In this document: positions 1-9,994 of the stretch, piece by piece
Layout of the letters: every line of letters starts with the position of its first letter
How positions within the stretch are numbered: position 1 is the first letter of the stretch
Origin: JBPOFY01 sp049889815
GTDB taxonomy: Bacteria; Verrucomicrobiota; Verrucomicrobiia; Opitutales; Coraliomargaritaceae
Direction: 5' to 3'
NCBI GenBank assembly: GCA_049889815.1
Contig: JBMHCR010000007.1
Span: 165,304 to 229,303 of the forward strand
Length of the DNA stretch: 64,000 nucleotides
Program-made: the position numbers and the translations under genes
The notes under the pieces: model-generated
Database searches by the model: none
What the model was told of the DNA's origin: nothing
What the model saw: the letters and a program-made list of their open reading frames with translations, nothing else

Positions 1-1
1 A

Positions 2-610
2 ATGCGGCATGGCACACATGGGCGGAAAGCTGCGACGGTCACCGAAGTCTGTTCGCTGCTTACCATGGCAGCAATTAAAAATCAAGATCGAGTCGGCTTG
101 ATCTTATTCAGCGATGAGATTGAGCAAATCGTCCCTGCCGCCAAAGGTCGCAGCCACGCGCTGCGTATCATGGATGAGCTCATCAACTTTCAACCTAGAA
201 AAACAGGCACCGATTTCGTCGAAACACTTGGTCGTTTTAGTCATCTAGTACGTAAACATTCTGTTCTCTTTGTAGTCTCCGATTTCCTTTGCGACGAATA
301 CGCAAAGGAGGTGCAGCACTTAGCGTTCCGCCATGACGTGAACGCCATCCACATCAGCGACAATCAAATCGAAGCACTCGGAGCAACAGGCCTCGTTCGC
401 ATGCAGGATTCTGAATCTGGCGAACAGACCGTAATCGATCTAAAATCCGGAGCACATGCCAATGAGGGCCACCGCGCTAAGCTACGCCAACAGATGCAGG
501 AATCAGGCGTCAACCTCCTAGACTTGGAAGTCGGCGGGGATTGTGTCGACGCCCTCGCAGGCTTTTTCCACCAACGCCAGCGTCAGGTAATCAACGAGAC
601 CGGAGGTTAA
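2..610 (+). CDS. DUF58 domain protein, C-terminal part (truncated by window edge)
   Basis: This is the C-terminal 200 or so residues of a DUF58 protein, the family that accompanies MoxR ATPases in Bat-type operons. The visible part has the family's von Willebrand-like fold: the segment DRVGLILFSDEI, the GTDFVETL stretch and a strand ending in VLFVVSDFL. The frame is open to the left edge, so the true start and the DUF58 core motif lie upstream. The stop at 608-610 is followed at once by the next gene, whose ribosome binding site GGAGG (602-606) overlaps this gene's 3' end, so the two are in one operon. Partners are the downstream VWA proteins. Confidence 0.85.
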   Translation: MRHGTHGRKAATVTEVCSLLTMAAIKNQDRVGLILFSDEIEQIVPAAKGRSHALRIMDELINFQPRKTGTDFVETLGRFSHLVRKHSVLFVVSDFLCDEYAKEVQHLAFRHDVNAIHISDNQIEALGATGLVRMQDSESGEQTVIDLKSGAHANEGHRAKLRQQMQESGVNLLDLEVGGDCVDALAGFFHQRQRQVINETGG

Positions 611-611
611 G

Positions 612-1367
612 ATGCTGCGACCAATGAGAACATTTATTGTCGAAGCACTTCTCCTCTCCTGGTTTGCACATGCCACTGCTTCAGACTTCAAGGTCTGGCT
701 CGAACCAAAAAACTGCCTACCGGGCGACCTTGTGCAAATTCATGCTGGGCTGAACAGCTCTAAACTCGCAGAGATCGATCTCCATCTCCCAAAACATACA
801 TCGCTACACTTCGTAGATAAACAAAGACTGCCGGTAGAATATGCTGCAGGCACTTACACACAAAAAAGTATTTGGTCTCTCCAAGCCACAACATCAGGCA
901 CGATCGAGCTAAGCGATATTGTCGCCGTTATAAGCCAAGCAGGTAAAAAAACCGAACACACCATCGATCCACTCACGCTGGAAGTCGCTTCATACGAATC
1001 AATCGACGACTCCAAGCCCCTGTCACTCCCTCAACCTGACAAGGCAGCCGACACCAACAGTAGTTGGATGATTGGCTTGGTCCTAGGTCTGGTATCCGTC
1101 ACAGCGATCAACATTCTTTTAAAACTACGCTCCCAAAGCACCAGCCGTGATACCCAAGCCTCGGCAAACCCTACACTGAAGGATTTGATCGAAGCTCTTG
1201 AGAGCCGCGATGTTCCAACAGCAGTGATCGAAGCGATCCTCAACGACAGCTCGGTTCATCTATCCTCTGAAGCTCGAACCGCACTTGAACGCGCCGCCTA
1301 CGGAAAGCCACAGACAGATGCGGCAAGCACGCTACTGACTGCACTCAGAAAGGACTCGAACTCGTGA
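612..1367 (+). CDS. BatD-like single-pass membrane protein of the Bat operon
   Basis: A 251-residue protein with an N-terminal signal peptide (about residues 1-23, ending ATAS), a beta-rich periplasmic domain (about 25-145) that resembles the Ig-like modules of BatD, one membrane helix (about 150-172, with GLVLGLVSV) and a helical cytoplasmic tail. It lies between DUF58 and BatA, where this operon type often has a small membrane protein. A GGAGG sequence sits 5 nt before the ATG. Its last codons overlap the GTG start of batA (GTGA at 1364-1367), which suggests coupled translation. The protein family is not recognised with certainty and the role is inferred from context. Confidence 0.7.
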   Translation: MLRPMRTFIVEALLLSWFAHATASDFKVWLEPKNCLPGDLVQIHAGLNSSKLAEIDLHLPKHTSLHFVDKQRLPVEYAAGTYTQKSIWSLQATTSGTIELSDIVAVISQAGKKTEHTIDPLTLEVASYESIDDSKPLSLPQPDKAADTNSSWMIGLVLGLVSVTAINILLKLRSQSTSRDTQASANPTLKDLIEALESRDVPTAVIEAILNDSSVHLSSEARTALERAAYGKPQTDAASTLLTALRKDSNS

Positions 1368-2383
1368 GTTTTGTATACACGTGGGTGCTGTTTCTGATTC
1401 CGTTGGTGCTGTGGCTGCTCGGTAAACAACGACAGCGCACATCCATCCCCGTGCCCTCGGTCGGCCTCTGGAGCAAAGACAGCTCAGGTAGAGAACGTTT
1501 TCTCTGGCTACCAGTTGTATTGCGCCGTGTATCCGTCATTTGCATACTCATCGCCATTGCACGCCCACAAGCAGGCACCACCTATGAAATGGAAGTCACC
1601 GAGGGGATCGCGATCCAAATGTTAATCGATGTGTCCAGCAGTATGGATATGACGATCAAGGACTTTCGCGGCGGCAGTAGCAGCCGTATGGAAATCGCCA
1701 AGCAGCTTGTAGAGCGCTTTATCGCAGGTGACGGAGAGGAGTTGAACGGTCGCCCTCATGATCTGATTGGCCTCATCACTTTTGCTCGTTATGCAGATAC
1801 GCGCAGCCCACTCACATTCGGGCACGAAGCACTGCTCCAGATCGTCAGCAATTTGGAGATTCAGGAGCGCCCAAATGAAGACGGCACCGCCTATGGTGAT
1901 GCCCTCGCAATTGCCGCTGCACGACTGCGAACTCCAGGCGCCCTCAAATACAGCAACACGAATAGTAACGAGATCAAAAGCAAAGTGATCATTCTTTTGA
2001 CGGACGGTGAAAACAACTCTGGTGCGCATCTCCCGATCGAAGCCGCGGGTCTCGCGAAGGAATGGGGTTGCCGTATCTATGCAATCAGCCTCGGAGACTC
2101 CAATCAATACACCAGCGACCCAAGTCTCACCAAGTCCTTAACTCCAGCAGAACAGATGCTCGAGCACATAAGTGTAAAGACGGGCGGCATCTTCCGACAG
2201 GCACACGATTTCGAATCGCTTCTCTCCGTCTACGAAGAAATCGATCAACTGGAATCCTCCGAAATTTCGACGCGTAGTTTCGACCGCGTCGCCGAATGGT
2301 TTTGGCTGCCGCTATCCTTAGCGATAGGCAGTCTCTTCCTAGCATTAACCCTTGAAGCAACTTGGTTGCGCGTCGTGCCATGA
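1364..2383 (+). CDS. batA: BatA-type von Willebrand factor A membrane protein
   Basis: A 339-residue VWA protein. Two N-terminal membrane helices (about 5-19 and 48-66) precede a VWA domain with an intact metal-ion-dependent adhesion site, DxSxS at residues 89-93 (DVSSS), followed by the usual LITFARYA and ILLTDGENN strands. A third helix near residue 312-332 closes the protein. This is the BatA architecture: a membrane-anchored, periplasm-facing VWA domain. It starts with GTG, overlapping the preceding TGA, and its own TGA overlaps the next ATG (ATGA at 2380-2383). Bat proteins are linked to aerotolerance and envelope stress, but their molecular role is not settled. Confidence 0.88.
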   Translation: MSFVYTWVLFLIPLVLWLLGKQRQRTSIPVPSVGLWSKDSSGRERFLWLPVVLRRVSVICILIAIARPQAGTTYEMEVTEGIAIQMLIDVSSSMDMTIKDFRGGSSSRMEIAKQLVERFIAGDGEELNGRPHDLIGLITFARYADTRSPLTFGHEALLQIVSNLEIQERPNEDGTAYGDALAIAAARLRTPGALKYSNTNSNEIKSKVIILLTDGENNSGAHLPIEAAGLAKEWGCRIYAISLGDSNQYTSDPSLTKSLTPAEQMLEHISVKTGGIFRQAHDFESLLSVYEEIDQLESSEISTRSFDRVAEWFWLPLSLAIGSLFLALTLEATWLRVVP

Positions 2384-4434
2384 GTCCGTTTGTGTTTCAA
2401 TGCGCACCCGCGCTGGCGCTTGTTCTAATCGCAGCTCCTTTGATCTGGATCTTGGCACATGCACGTAGACAACGCCTGCTGTTGATCGAAGCCATGGGCG
2501 GTGGGCACCCTACCCACCGACGTCTGCGCGATGTACTACGAGTGATTGCATTTGTTTTACTGGTGGTGGCTCTTGCTCGCCCCGGATATTCACCGCAAGC
2601 AGAAATGACTTCGCGTTCGGGGCGCGATGTGGTTTTTGCAATTGATGTCTCGCAAAGCATGCTAGCCGAAGATGCGATTCCCTCTCGCCTCGAAGTCGCG
2701 AAGCAAGGTGTGCGCGATGCCCTGTATACTTTTGGCAACGAACGGGTTGGACTGATCGTTTACGGTGGCAGCGCATCGATTCTGTGCCCCTTGACCTACG
2801 ATTATGACTTTGTGCGCTACATGCTTGAACAGGCAAATCCACGCACGGTCGATTTCGGCGGAACGACCGTCCAGTCGGCCATTGAGAAAGCCGTGGACCA
2901 GGTATTCATCGAAGGACGCGAAGGCGTGCAGGATTTAATCGTATTGACCGATGGCGGCGACCACGGATCTGTCATTGCAAAAGCAACCAAGCTCCTAGAC
3001 GAAAAAGAAATCGACACACTCCTCATCGGAATCGGTAATCCACACCAAGGATCACCGATCAAGATCAAAGATGGGGAAGGTAACACCAAGCTCTTCGAAT
3101 ACGAAGGCAGCCCCGTTTACACAAAACTCGATGATACAGCTTTGCGTGAATTCGCCCGTTTGAGCGAGCGCGTCGACTATCTACCCGTAGGAACCGGCCC
3201 TTTCAATCTAGGCCAGATCTACATTGAATACGCAAAGGACAAGCAGGTAACTACGAGTGACAGCGAAAGCGGCATCGTGGTTTACGAAGAAGCCGCTATA
3301 TTCTTCCTGATTCCTGCAGTCATCTTACTCTTGCTTTCAGAACGCTGGGGCTCACGCGGTCTAGAGCTCACAAATCTCGGCATTGCACTGCTCACACTTT
3401 ACCTACTCCCGAGCAACGGCACTGCTGCAGGTGATTTTAAATCCGACTTCGCACTAGCAGTGGAGCTCATCAATTCGGGTGCGCTCGAAGAAGCCGATAC
3501 GCTGCTTGAAGCACTTCAAAAAAATACATCTGCCGATCAGGCCAGCCCCGAACAACTCGCAGCCGTCCACTTCAACCACGGCCTCGCAATTGTAGGACTT
3601 GCGGATAAGCAGCTCGATCCGCGGCTTTCGCTCAACTACCTTTATCAAGCTCAGCAAGCGTTCTTGGCTGCTAAACGCAGCGCCCCAGATTTGCGGCGTG
3701 CCGGTATACGTATCGAACTAATAAGTGCTCGCATACTGGAACTCCATAAGCAACTCGAACAGATAGAAGCTGAAGATGATTGGTTGAAGAATCAATTAGA
3801 GGTCTTGGTTGGACGATTGCAGAAACTATTACAGGCTCAGTCTGAGCTGCGCGAGCTCGTAGAAGCAGCAATTCAAAAACCTGAAACCGCAAAACCACTC
3901 GAAAATAAACAAAGTAAGCAATCCGAGCTTGCCGATGATGCGAAAGACATTGAGCGCTTGATGAAGGAAATCGATGCAGCCATAGCGATCGACATCGAAG
4001 GAATGGCCAATGAGGCCACCATCATGACACTACCGCTCAGCCTAATCGCACTTGCAGAAAACGCACAACGCTCAGCTGCTGACTACCTCACGCAAATCGA
4101 CAACTTGAGTCTGGGTAAAGAACTACAATTCGAAGCCGAGCAACACATAGAAGCGATTCTCTCATTATTAACCAACAGTTCCCAGCAACAGTCTTCCGAG
4201 CCCGACGATTATGAAGAGTCTGGTGACGACTACGACTACATGGACGAAATGATGGAAGGCATCAGTGACTCGGATGCGATGCAGGGGGACTTCGCCGCCG
4301 GTGCGGAGATGCAAGAGCTACCGGCGCCCAACTATTCGGCCGAAGACATTCTGTTGGAGGAACAAGGGAACCAGCAGTTCCGCGAACAAAAGCGTGCAAG
4401 TGCCAACGCAGGAAAAGTCGAAAAGGATTTCTAA
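2380..4434 (+). CDS. batB: BatB-type VWA protein with long C-terminal helical extension (BatB-BatC-like)
   Basis: The ATG at 2380 is chosen because it makes a 4-nt ATGA overlap with batA; a TTG 18 nt upstream is an alternative. The product is 684 residues: two N-terminal membrane helices, a VWA domain with an intact MIDAS (DVSQS at about 89-93, and IVLTDGGDHG), then two further hydrophobic segments (about 300-320 and 330-345). The last 330 residues are alpha-helical and TPR-like, ending in an acidic stretch (EPDDYEESGDDYDYMDE). In other bacteria the TPR protein BatC is separate, so this looks like a BatB-BatC fusion. The next gene starts directly after the TAA. Confidence 0.85.
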   Translation: MSPFVFQCAPALALVLIAAPLIWILAHARRQRLLLIEAMGGGHPTHRRLRDVLRVIAFVLLVVALARPGYSPQAEMTSRSGRDVVFAIDVSQSMLAEDAIPSRLEVAKQGVRDALYTFGNERVGLIVYGGSASILCPLTYDYDFVRYMLEQANPRTVDFGGTTVQSAIEKAVDQVFIEGREGVQDLIVLTDGGDHGSVIAKATKLLDEKEIDTLLIGIGNPHQGSPIKIKDGEGNTKLFEYEGSPVYTKLDDTALREFARLSERVDYLPVGTGPFNLGQIYIEYAKDKQVTTSDSESGIVVYEEAAIFFLIPAVILLLLSERWGSRGLELTNLGIALLTLYLLPSNGTAAGDFKSDFALAVELINSGALEEADTLLEALQKNTSADQASPEQLAAVHFNHGLAIVGLADKQLDPRLSLNYLYQAQQAFLAAKRSAPDLRRAGIRIELISARILELHKQLEQIEAEDDWLKNQLEVLVGRLQKLLQAQSELRELVEAAIQKPETAKPLENKQSKQSELADDAKDIERLMKEIDAAIAIDIEGMANEATIMTLPLSLIALAENAQRSAADYLTQIDNLSLGKELQFEAEQHIEAILSLLTNSSQQQSSEPDDYEESGDDYDYMDEMMEGISDSDAMQGDFAAGAEMQELPAPNYSAEDILLEEQGNQQFREQKRASANAGKVEKDF

Positions 4435-6945
4435 ATGCGCTCTCTTGCCTACATAATTGCCCCGCTTTTGTGCATTGCACAAATTTCTGCTAAAGATCTA
4501 ACAATCCAAGCCGTCGAGATTGAGCTAAAGGATCGCACTTGGTTTACCGATCGCTCGGGGGTTGCAGTCGTGTGGCTTGATGAAGCTGTCAGCGCTCCGA
4601 ATAAGTATACTTCAAGCACCAAGGAAGTCAGTATCCTTGAAATCGATACACTGGATACGCCACATGAACGCACTGGGAAATATGCAGCGTTGATTCGTTA
4701 CCTACCGCGCAAGGTCGGATCCGTTACCCTACCAACGCTTGAATTCACGTCTGAAACACACAGCTACCAAACCGAGCCAATTGAGTTTGAAGTTAGCGAG
4801 CCAATTCAATCCGATGAGATGTCACTCACAATTCAGCCTCACAAAACCACGGTCTATGTAGGCGAGCCTGTGCGCTTCGACCTCGTTTGGGATACCTCCG
4901 TAGAAGCTGCGAAACTTCAATCGCTAAAACTCTACCCTGACTTCTTCAGCGACTCGAATATTGAGATCGTGATTCCGCGTAACACGAGTGAAGAGACCCA
5001 ACAAGTCGGCATGCCCATCGGCGGTCGCCGCGTGATAGCCACCCGCACTCTGGACCCGAACGATAAAAAAGCCCTTGGTCGAATCGAGCTTCCACTCTAT
5101 CTCCGCTTCTCTAAAGAAGGAACCTACACCCTACCTGCAACGCGCCTCGAATGTGCGCAACTCAATGCGGCTGGTAGCGAATTCGCTCGTTACGCAGCGC
5201 ATTTCAACAATTCACTCTTTGACGAAGCGGATGGCGGTCGAAGATACCAGCGTATTTACACCTACAGCCCCGCGCTCGACATAGAGGTGCGCCCACTTCC
5301 TGCAAACGATACTGGCATAGAGTTCACTGGCCTCTTCGCACCGATCGATATTGAGGTAAATGCCATGCCTACCAAAGTAGAGATTGGGCAACTCATGCAA
5401 TTGGACATCAGCATAAACGGAAATGCCCCGCATGGCATGATCGAGTTGGCGCCGCTCAACACCCAATCCGGACTCCGTGAACGCTTCTTAGTCGACAACA
5501 ATCTAGGGCGCATCTGGAAGGATGGAGGCACTCAATTTAAAGCACGATTACGCCCACTCACTACATCGATTCAAGCCATACCCTCCCTACAGTTCGCCGT
5601 CTTTGACACTGCATCTGGCAAATTTGAACGCCACTCTACCGAAGCAATCCCACTCACAACACTGCAAAGTAATGGTGCGGATTACATTCCACTGAATACT
5701 TTCCAAGGGGCAGCCGTAACGTTAACTCATCAACCCGCCGGCATCTGGCACAACCTGCAAGCCAATCGCATGAACGACCTACTCAACACCCTCTTCGATC
5801 TGCTCAGTCGCTACTTTTGGACCTTAATCATCCTCGGCCCAATCGGATTTGCCATCCTACTTCCAGTCGCGCGCAATCGCCGCCGCCGTGAACTAGATAC
5901 ACGCTATCGCCTCCGTGCTGATGCCTACAAGCAACTCAAGCAAGCTCCCGCCGGAACCGAAGAACAATGGAATGCGTTCCGCAACTTTATGGCAGCGCAC
6001 TTTGAGAGCCATGGCGAAGCATGGACCCTAAGCGATTCGCAGAGAGCACTGCTATCCATCGGCGCGAGCGACGATATTATCGAGCATATAACGGCGCTTC
6101 ACAAAGCAACCGACGCCCGCGACTTTGGCGACAGCAGCGAGCATCCAGCATTCTCAAAGCTCCAAAAAATCGCCAAGCAAGTGCTCAATGCCACCGCCAA
6201 AATTTCGATCGTTGCAATCTGCATCGTGCTGTTTAGCAAGCATTCTCTGCAAGCCGAAGACTGGAACGACGCCGAGCAACTCTTCATTCAGGCGCAAGCT
6301 GAAACACCTGGAAGCAATGCTGCAAATTCACTCTATCAACAAGCCGCACTCAAGTTTCAGGCAGAGGCTACCTCCGGCAAACACGCGGGCGAAGCCTGGG
6401 TGAATGCAGGCAACGCATGGTTCAAAGCTGGAGCCATCGGGCGCTCGATCGCAGCATACCGAATCGCACTCAGCTATCGACCTTTTGATACACAGCTCGC
6501 CGACAATCTTACTGCGGCGCGTGCAATGACCCTCAATAACATCCAGCAGGAACGCAAATGGTGGCAAAAACTGCCAACCAGTTGGATCAAAGTCACCGTT
6601 GTCATAGTGAATAGTGTATTCTGGATCAGCCTGCTGCTCATCGTGCGCTATCGTGATCGACCGCTTATGATCGCATCCGCAATCAGCGGCGTCTGCCTGA
6701 TCTTCGTATCCGTATTTCTACTACAGCACAGTTTAGCAAAAATCACTGTCGGTGTCGTCGTCGTAGATGCCCTCAACGCAAGAAAGGGGCCAAGCGAAAC
6801 ATACGCCAAAGCCTTCAACGAACCACTCCACGATGGCACAGAGTTCTCTTTAATTGATAAGCGCGGCGATTGGATTTTTGTCGAACTCAGTGACGGACGC
6901 CGCTGTTGGCTTCTTGGCAATCAAACAACAAGCTTTGTGTGGTGA
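4435..6945 (+). CDS. batD: BatD fused to BatE-like TPR and SH3-like segments
   Basis: An 836-residue protein. A signal peptide (1-19) leads into repeated beta-sandwich domains typical of BatD 'oxygen tolerance' proteins, to about residue 440, then a membrane helix (about 455-475, FWTLIILGPIGFAILLPV). A helical cytoplasmic segment follows, then a second hydrophobic stretch (about 585-605), TPR-like helices with NAGNAWFKAGAIGRSIAAY (about 655-690), two more membrane helices and an SH3-like end (ALNARKGPSETY...GDWIFVELSDGRRCWL). The second half matches the layout of BatE, so BatD and BatE appear fused. ATG follows the preceding TAA with no gap. It is the last gene of the operon. Confidence 0.85.
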   Translation: MRSLAYIIAPLLCIAQISAKDLTIQAVEIELKDRTWFTDRSGVAVVWLDEAVSAPNKYTSSTKEVSILEIDTLDTPHERTGKYAALIRYLPRKVGSVTLPTLEFTSETHSYQTEPIEFEVSEPIQSDEMSLTIQPHKTTVYVGEPVRFDLVWDTSVEAAKLQSLKLYPDFFSDSNIEIVIPRNTSEETQQVGMPIGGRRVIATRTLDPNDKKALGRIELPLYLRFSKEGTYTLPATRLECAQLNAAGSEFARYAAHFNNSLFDEADGGRRYQRIYTYSPALDIEVRPLPANDTGIEFTGLFAPIDIEVNAMPTKVEIGQLMQLDISINGNAPHGMIELAPLNTQSGLRERFLVDNNLGRIWKDGGTQFKARLRPLTTSIQAIPSLQFAVFDTASGKFERHSTEAIPLTTLQSNGADYIPLNTFQGAAVTLTHQPAGIWHNLQANRMNDLLNTLFDLLSRYFWTLIILGPIGFAILLPVARNRRRRELDTRYRLRADAYKQLKQAPAGTEEQWNAFRNFMAAHFESHGEAWTLSDSQRALLSIGASDDIIEHITALHKATDARDFGDSSEHPAFSKLQKIAKQVLNATAKISIVAICIVLFSKHSLQAEDWNDAEQLFIQAQAETPGSNAANSLYQQAALKFQAEATSGKHAGEAWVNAGNAWFKAGAIGRSIAAYRIALSYRPFDTQLADNLTAARAMTLNNIQQERKWWQKLPTSWIKVTVVIVNSVFWISLLLIVRYRDRPLMIASAISGVCLIFVSVFLLQHSLAKITVGVVVVDALNARKGPSETYAKAFNEPLHDGTEFSLIDKRGDWIFVELSDGRRCWLLGNQTTSFVW

Positions 6946-7123
6946 CCTACCAAGCGCATCCTTATTTGGGCTTCTGCTCCGAAACTAAGGGCACGCAATA
7001 ACGACATCCATTGCAGCCGCAACCGCCTGCAAACGAAACACTAGAACCTAAACTTGCGTGAATGAAAATTTATCCCTTTTTTTGTCACACCGCTCTGTAG
7101 CAAATCTAGCAAAATAAACAGAC

Positions 7124-8608
7124 ATGCACTCCAATCGATACACTTCCAGCCGTCGTTATTTTCTCAAAGCATCCGCTGCCCTAGGTGCGATCAGTGTTCT
7201 TCCCTCTCACATTGCGCTCGGCAACAGATCCAGTTCGGGGCTCGCCCCAAGCGAAAAAGTCAATCTCGCCGTGGTCGGGATTGGCCACCAAGGCAACGGC
7301 GATCGTAAGGCGATGCTCGGCTCGGGTCTTTGCAATGTGGTTGCACTTTGCGACATTGATCTGAAGGGCGGCCACACCCACGAAGCGCGTTACACACACG
7401 GTTTGACTAACACGCCTCCGAAAATGAAGGAGGGACAGGCTGTTCCGAAACAAACAGCTCTGAAGGCACGTGCGTTTACCGACTTCCGCAAGATGTTTGA
7501 CGAAATGGGCGACGAGATCGATGCGGTCTTGATTGCGACACCGGATCACTCCCACTTTGCCGTGGCGATGCTCGCGATGTCTCTGGGTAAACACGTCTAC
7601 GTGGAAAAACCCCTCGCCCATACTTTCGGACAATGTGAACGTCTGATCGATCTCGCCGAGCGCAGTGGCGTCGCAACACAGATGGGCAACCAGGGGCACT
7701 CGGGTGCCAACTATTTCCAATTCAAAGCATGGCGTGAGGCCGGCGTGATTAAAAACATCACCCGCATCACCGCGCATATGAACAACTGGCGACGCTGGCA
7801 TGGTTGGGGAGAAAGCGTCACTGAGTATCCTTCCGAGCCGATGCCAGCTGGCATAAACTGGGATCAATGGCTCGATGTAGTGAGCCAAGAACGCCCCTTC
7901 AGCACTAAACTTCATCCATGGGTATGGCGCAGCTGGTTCGAATTCGGCAGTGGTGCATTCGGCGACTGGGGACCACACATTCTCGATACCTGTCATCGCT
8001 TCCTAGACTTAGGACTACCAGAAAAAACAACTGCCGTAAAACGTGAGGGTCCCAACCCACTGATTTTTCCGCAAGCATCGACAATTCGATTCGATTTCCC
8101 AGAACGCGGGCCCGAACTCCCTGCCTGCGCAGTCACTTGGTATGATGGGCAAAAGAACTGGCCCAAGCTAGAGTCTGAGCTCGGTGATCTCGTTACCAAT
8201 CCAGACACTGGTAAAACCTACCGCGACCAGCCGAAGCTAGGCGGCCCAGGTAAGATCCTCTACTCTGACGACCTCGTATTCCAAGGTGGATCACATGGGC
8301 GTCCACTTTCGATCATTCCAAAGGAGCAGTTTATGGATATGCGTCGATCCCTTCCACGCTTCCCGCAAAAGAACTCGAATCACTACCAAAACTTCCTACT
8401 CGCATGTAAGGGAGAAGAGGAGACCCGTTCTCCCTTCAAGGTTGGAGGCGAGTTGACTCAGGTATTCAACCTTGGCGTGCTAGCCCAGCGCTTAGGTGGC
8501 GAGATTCACTTCGATCGCGAAACGAAAACAATCACCAACAACGCCATCGCTCAGGCATTGCTCGACCCAGCACCACGTAAGGGTTGGGAGCAGTTCTACA
8601 GTCTTTAA
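7124..8608 (+). CDS. Tat-exported Gfo/Idh/MocA family oxidoreductase
   Basis: A 494-residue NAD(P)-dependent oxidoreductase. The N-terminus carries a twin-arginine signal (SRRYFLK, Arg10-Arg11) and a hydrophobic stretch, so it should be exported folded with its cofactor. The Rossmann nucleotide-binding motif is VVGIGHQGNG (about 50-59), the catalytic EKP is in VYVEKPLAH (about 160), and a GPHILD segment follows near 285. Members oxidise or reduce hydroxyls of sugars and glycosides. It is followed 15 nt later by a secreted DUF1080 protein, a pairing typical of 3-keto-sugar metabolism. The exact substrate cannot be read from the sequence. Confidence 0.9.
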   Translation: MHSNRYTSSRRYFLKASAALGAISVLPSHIALGNRSSSGLAPSEKVNLAVVGIGHQGNGDRKAMLGSGLCNVVALCDIDLKGGHTHEARYTHGLTNTPPKMKEGQAVPKQTALKARAFTDFRKMFDEMGDEIDAVLIATPDHSHFAVAMLAMSLGKHVYVEKPLAHTFGQCERLIDLAERSGVATQMGNQGHSGANYFQFKAWREAGVIKNITRITAHMNNWRRWHGWGESVTEYPSEPMPAGINWDQWLDVVSQERPFSTKLHPWVWRSWFEFGSGAFGDWGPHILDTCHRFLDLGLPEKTTAVKREGPNPLIFPQASTIRFDFPERGPELPACAVTWYDGQKNWPKLESELGDLVTNPDTGKTYRDQPKLGGPGKILYSDDLVFQGGSHGRPLSIIPKEQFMDMRRSLPRFPQKNSNHYQNFLLACKGEEETRSPFKVGGELTQVFNLGVLAQRLGGEIHFDRETKTITNNAIAQALLDPAPRKGWEQFYSL

Positions 8609-8623
8609 TACCCCATCTTCAAC

Positions 8624-9958
8624 ATGAAGAAAATCACTCTATTTCCCCTCGCTTGTTTGGTCCTATCGCTGGCGACCCACGCCCATCAGATCTCAGAAGA
8701 TCAGCTTATCTTTGTAAAAAAATATGAGAAGCAAAAAAGTATCATCCCCGCAGAGGAAGCACTTCTCAACACCGATGCTGAGCCCGATTTAACAGATGGT
8801 TTTGTCGATCTCTATAACGGCGAGAATCTCGAGGGATGGGAGCCTATTGGCGGCACTTGCCTCTTCGAAGCAAATGGCGATATGATCACAGGAACCTGTG
8901 TGCCTGGTTCGCCGAGTACCTACCTTTCCACAAAGAAAACCGACTACAAGGATTTCATCTTCACGGTCGAAATGAAATGGGACGTCGACGGCAACAGTGG
9001 CGTGATGTTCCGCACAGGGCGCACTCAAGGCAAGAAAGGCGAAACCGTTCGCGGTCCACAGATCGAGATGGAAGGCTTCGAATCCCACGAAGGCAAACGC
9101 GGCTGGTCTGGCGGCGTCTATGGTCAAGGATATGCTGCTTGGATCTACCCTCTCTGGCTCGATGCTCATAAAGACGCACGTGCCGCACTTAAACCGGGCG
9201 AATGGAACCGCCTCACGATTCACGCCGAAGGCGAGACCGTAAAAACATGGGTCAACGGCGTGCCCGCTGCGCATTGGGTGGACGGACAATTCCTCGAAGG
9301 CTTCTTTGGGCTACAGGTACATGCCGGTCGCAAGGGCAAGATTCACTTTCGCAACATCAAGGTCAGGGATCTCGGCGCAGCGCTTGAATGGGAGGACCTG
9401 TTTGCAACCGGTGATTTCTCAAACTGGACCAACCCGAAAGGTGGACCTGTCGGCAAGGGCTGGAGCATTGAAGACGGCGTCATCTTTCGCGGCGATAAAG
9501 CCTGGAGCCTCAACACCAAGAAAAAATACAAAGATTTCGAACTGCGTTTCGAATGGAAGATATCCGAAGCGGGTAACAGCGGCATAAAGTATCGCGCCTA
9601 TGAATCGCTCGGCCTTGAATATCAGATCCTTGATGACGAAAAACACTACGATCGCCAAAAACCAAGCCACCGTGCCGGTTCACTCTATGCCCTTGTTCCA
9701 GCACCAGACGACAAACCACTCAAGCCTGCTGGCGAGTGGAATACCGGGCGCATTGTCGCCAACGGTGACCACATTGAACACTGGCTCAACGGAGTCAAGA
9801 TAGTGGAAATTGAATACGGCACAGATGACTGGTTTGAACGCTTCAATAAGAGCAAATACAAGAAACACAAAGACTTCGGCAACTGGGAAGGGAGCATTCA
9901 TCTACAGGATCACAACGACGATGCCTGGTTCCGCAATGTAATGATTCGCGAGCTATAA
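8624..9958 (+). CDS. Secreted protein with two DUF1080 (3-keto-disaccharide hydrolase) domains
   Basis: A 444-residue protein with a Sec signal peptide (about 1-20) and two copies of the DUF1080 lectin-like sandwich, about 58-250 and 256-443. Both begin with a DLYNGENLEGW or DLFATGDFSNW type motif and contain the NSGVMFRTG or NSGIKYRAY strand and a final FRNIKVR or FRNVMIREL strand. Pfam names this family 3-keto-disaccharide hydrolase; members act on glycosides oxidised at C3 by Gfo/Idh/MocA enzymes. The preceding gene encodes such an oxidoreductase, also exported. Whether both domains are catalytic or one binds glycan is not visible. Confidence 0.88.
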   Translation: MKKITLFPLACLVLSLATHAHQISEDQLIFVKKYEKQKSIIPAEEALLNTDAEPDLTDGFVDLYNGENLEGWEPIGGTCLFEANGDMITGTCVPGSPSTYLSTKKTDYKDFIFTVEMKWDVDGNSGVMFRTGRTQGKKGETVRGPQIEMEGFESHEGKRGWSGGVYGQGYAAWIYPLWLDAHKDARAALKPGEWNRLTIHAEGETVKTWVNGVPAAHWVDGQFLEGFFGLQVHAGRKGKIHFRNIKVRDLGAALEWEDLFATGDFSNWTNPKGGPVGKGWSIEDGVIFRGDKAWSLNTKKKYKDFELRFEWKISEAGNSGIKYRAYESLGLEYQILDDEKHYDRQKPSHRAGSLYALVPAPDDKPLKPAGEWNTGRIVANGDHIEHWLNGVKIVEIEYGTDDWFERFNKSKYKKHKDFGNWEGSIHLQDHNDDAWFRNVMIREL

Positions 9959-9994
9959 GCAGTCACAGTCACTAACTCCAGCCCTCTCTAAACT

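Noticed and set aside
7181..7996. 271-codon open frame on the minus strand
   Set aside because: It lies wholly inside the Tat oxidoreductase gene, which has clear motifs on the plus strand. It has no recognisable protein features.
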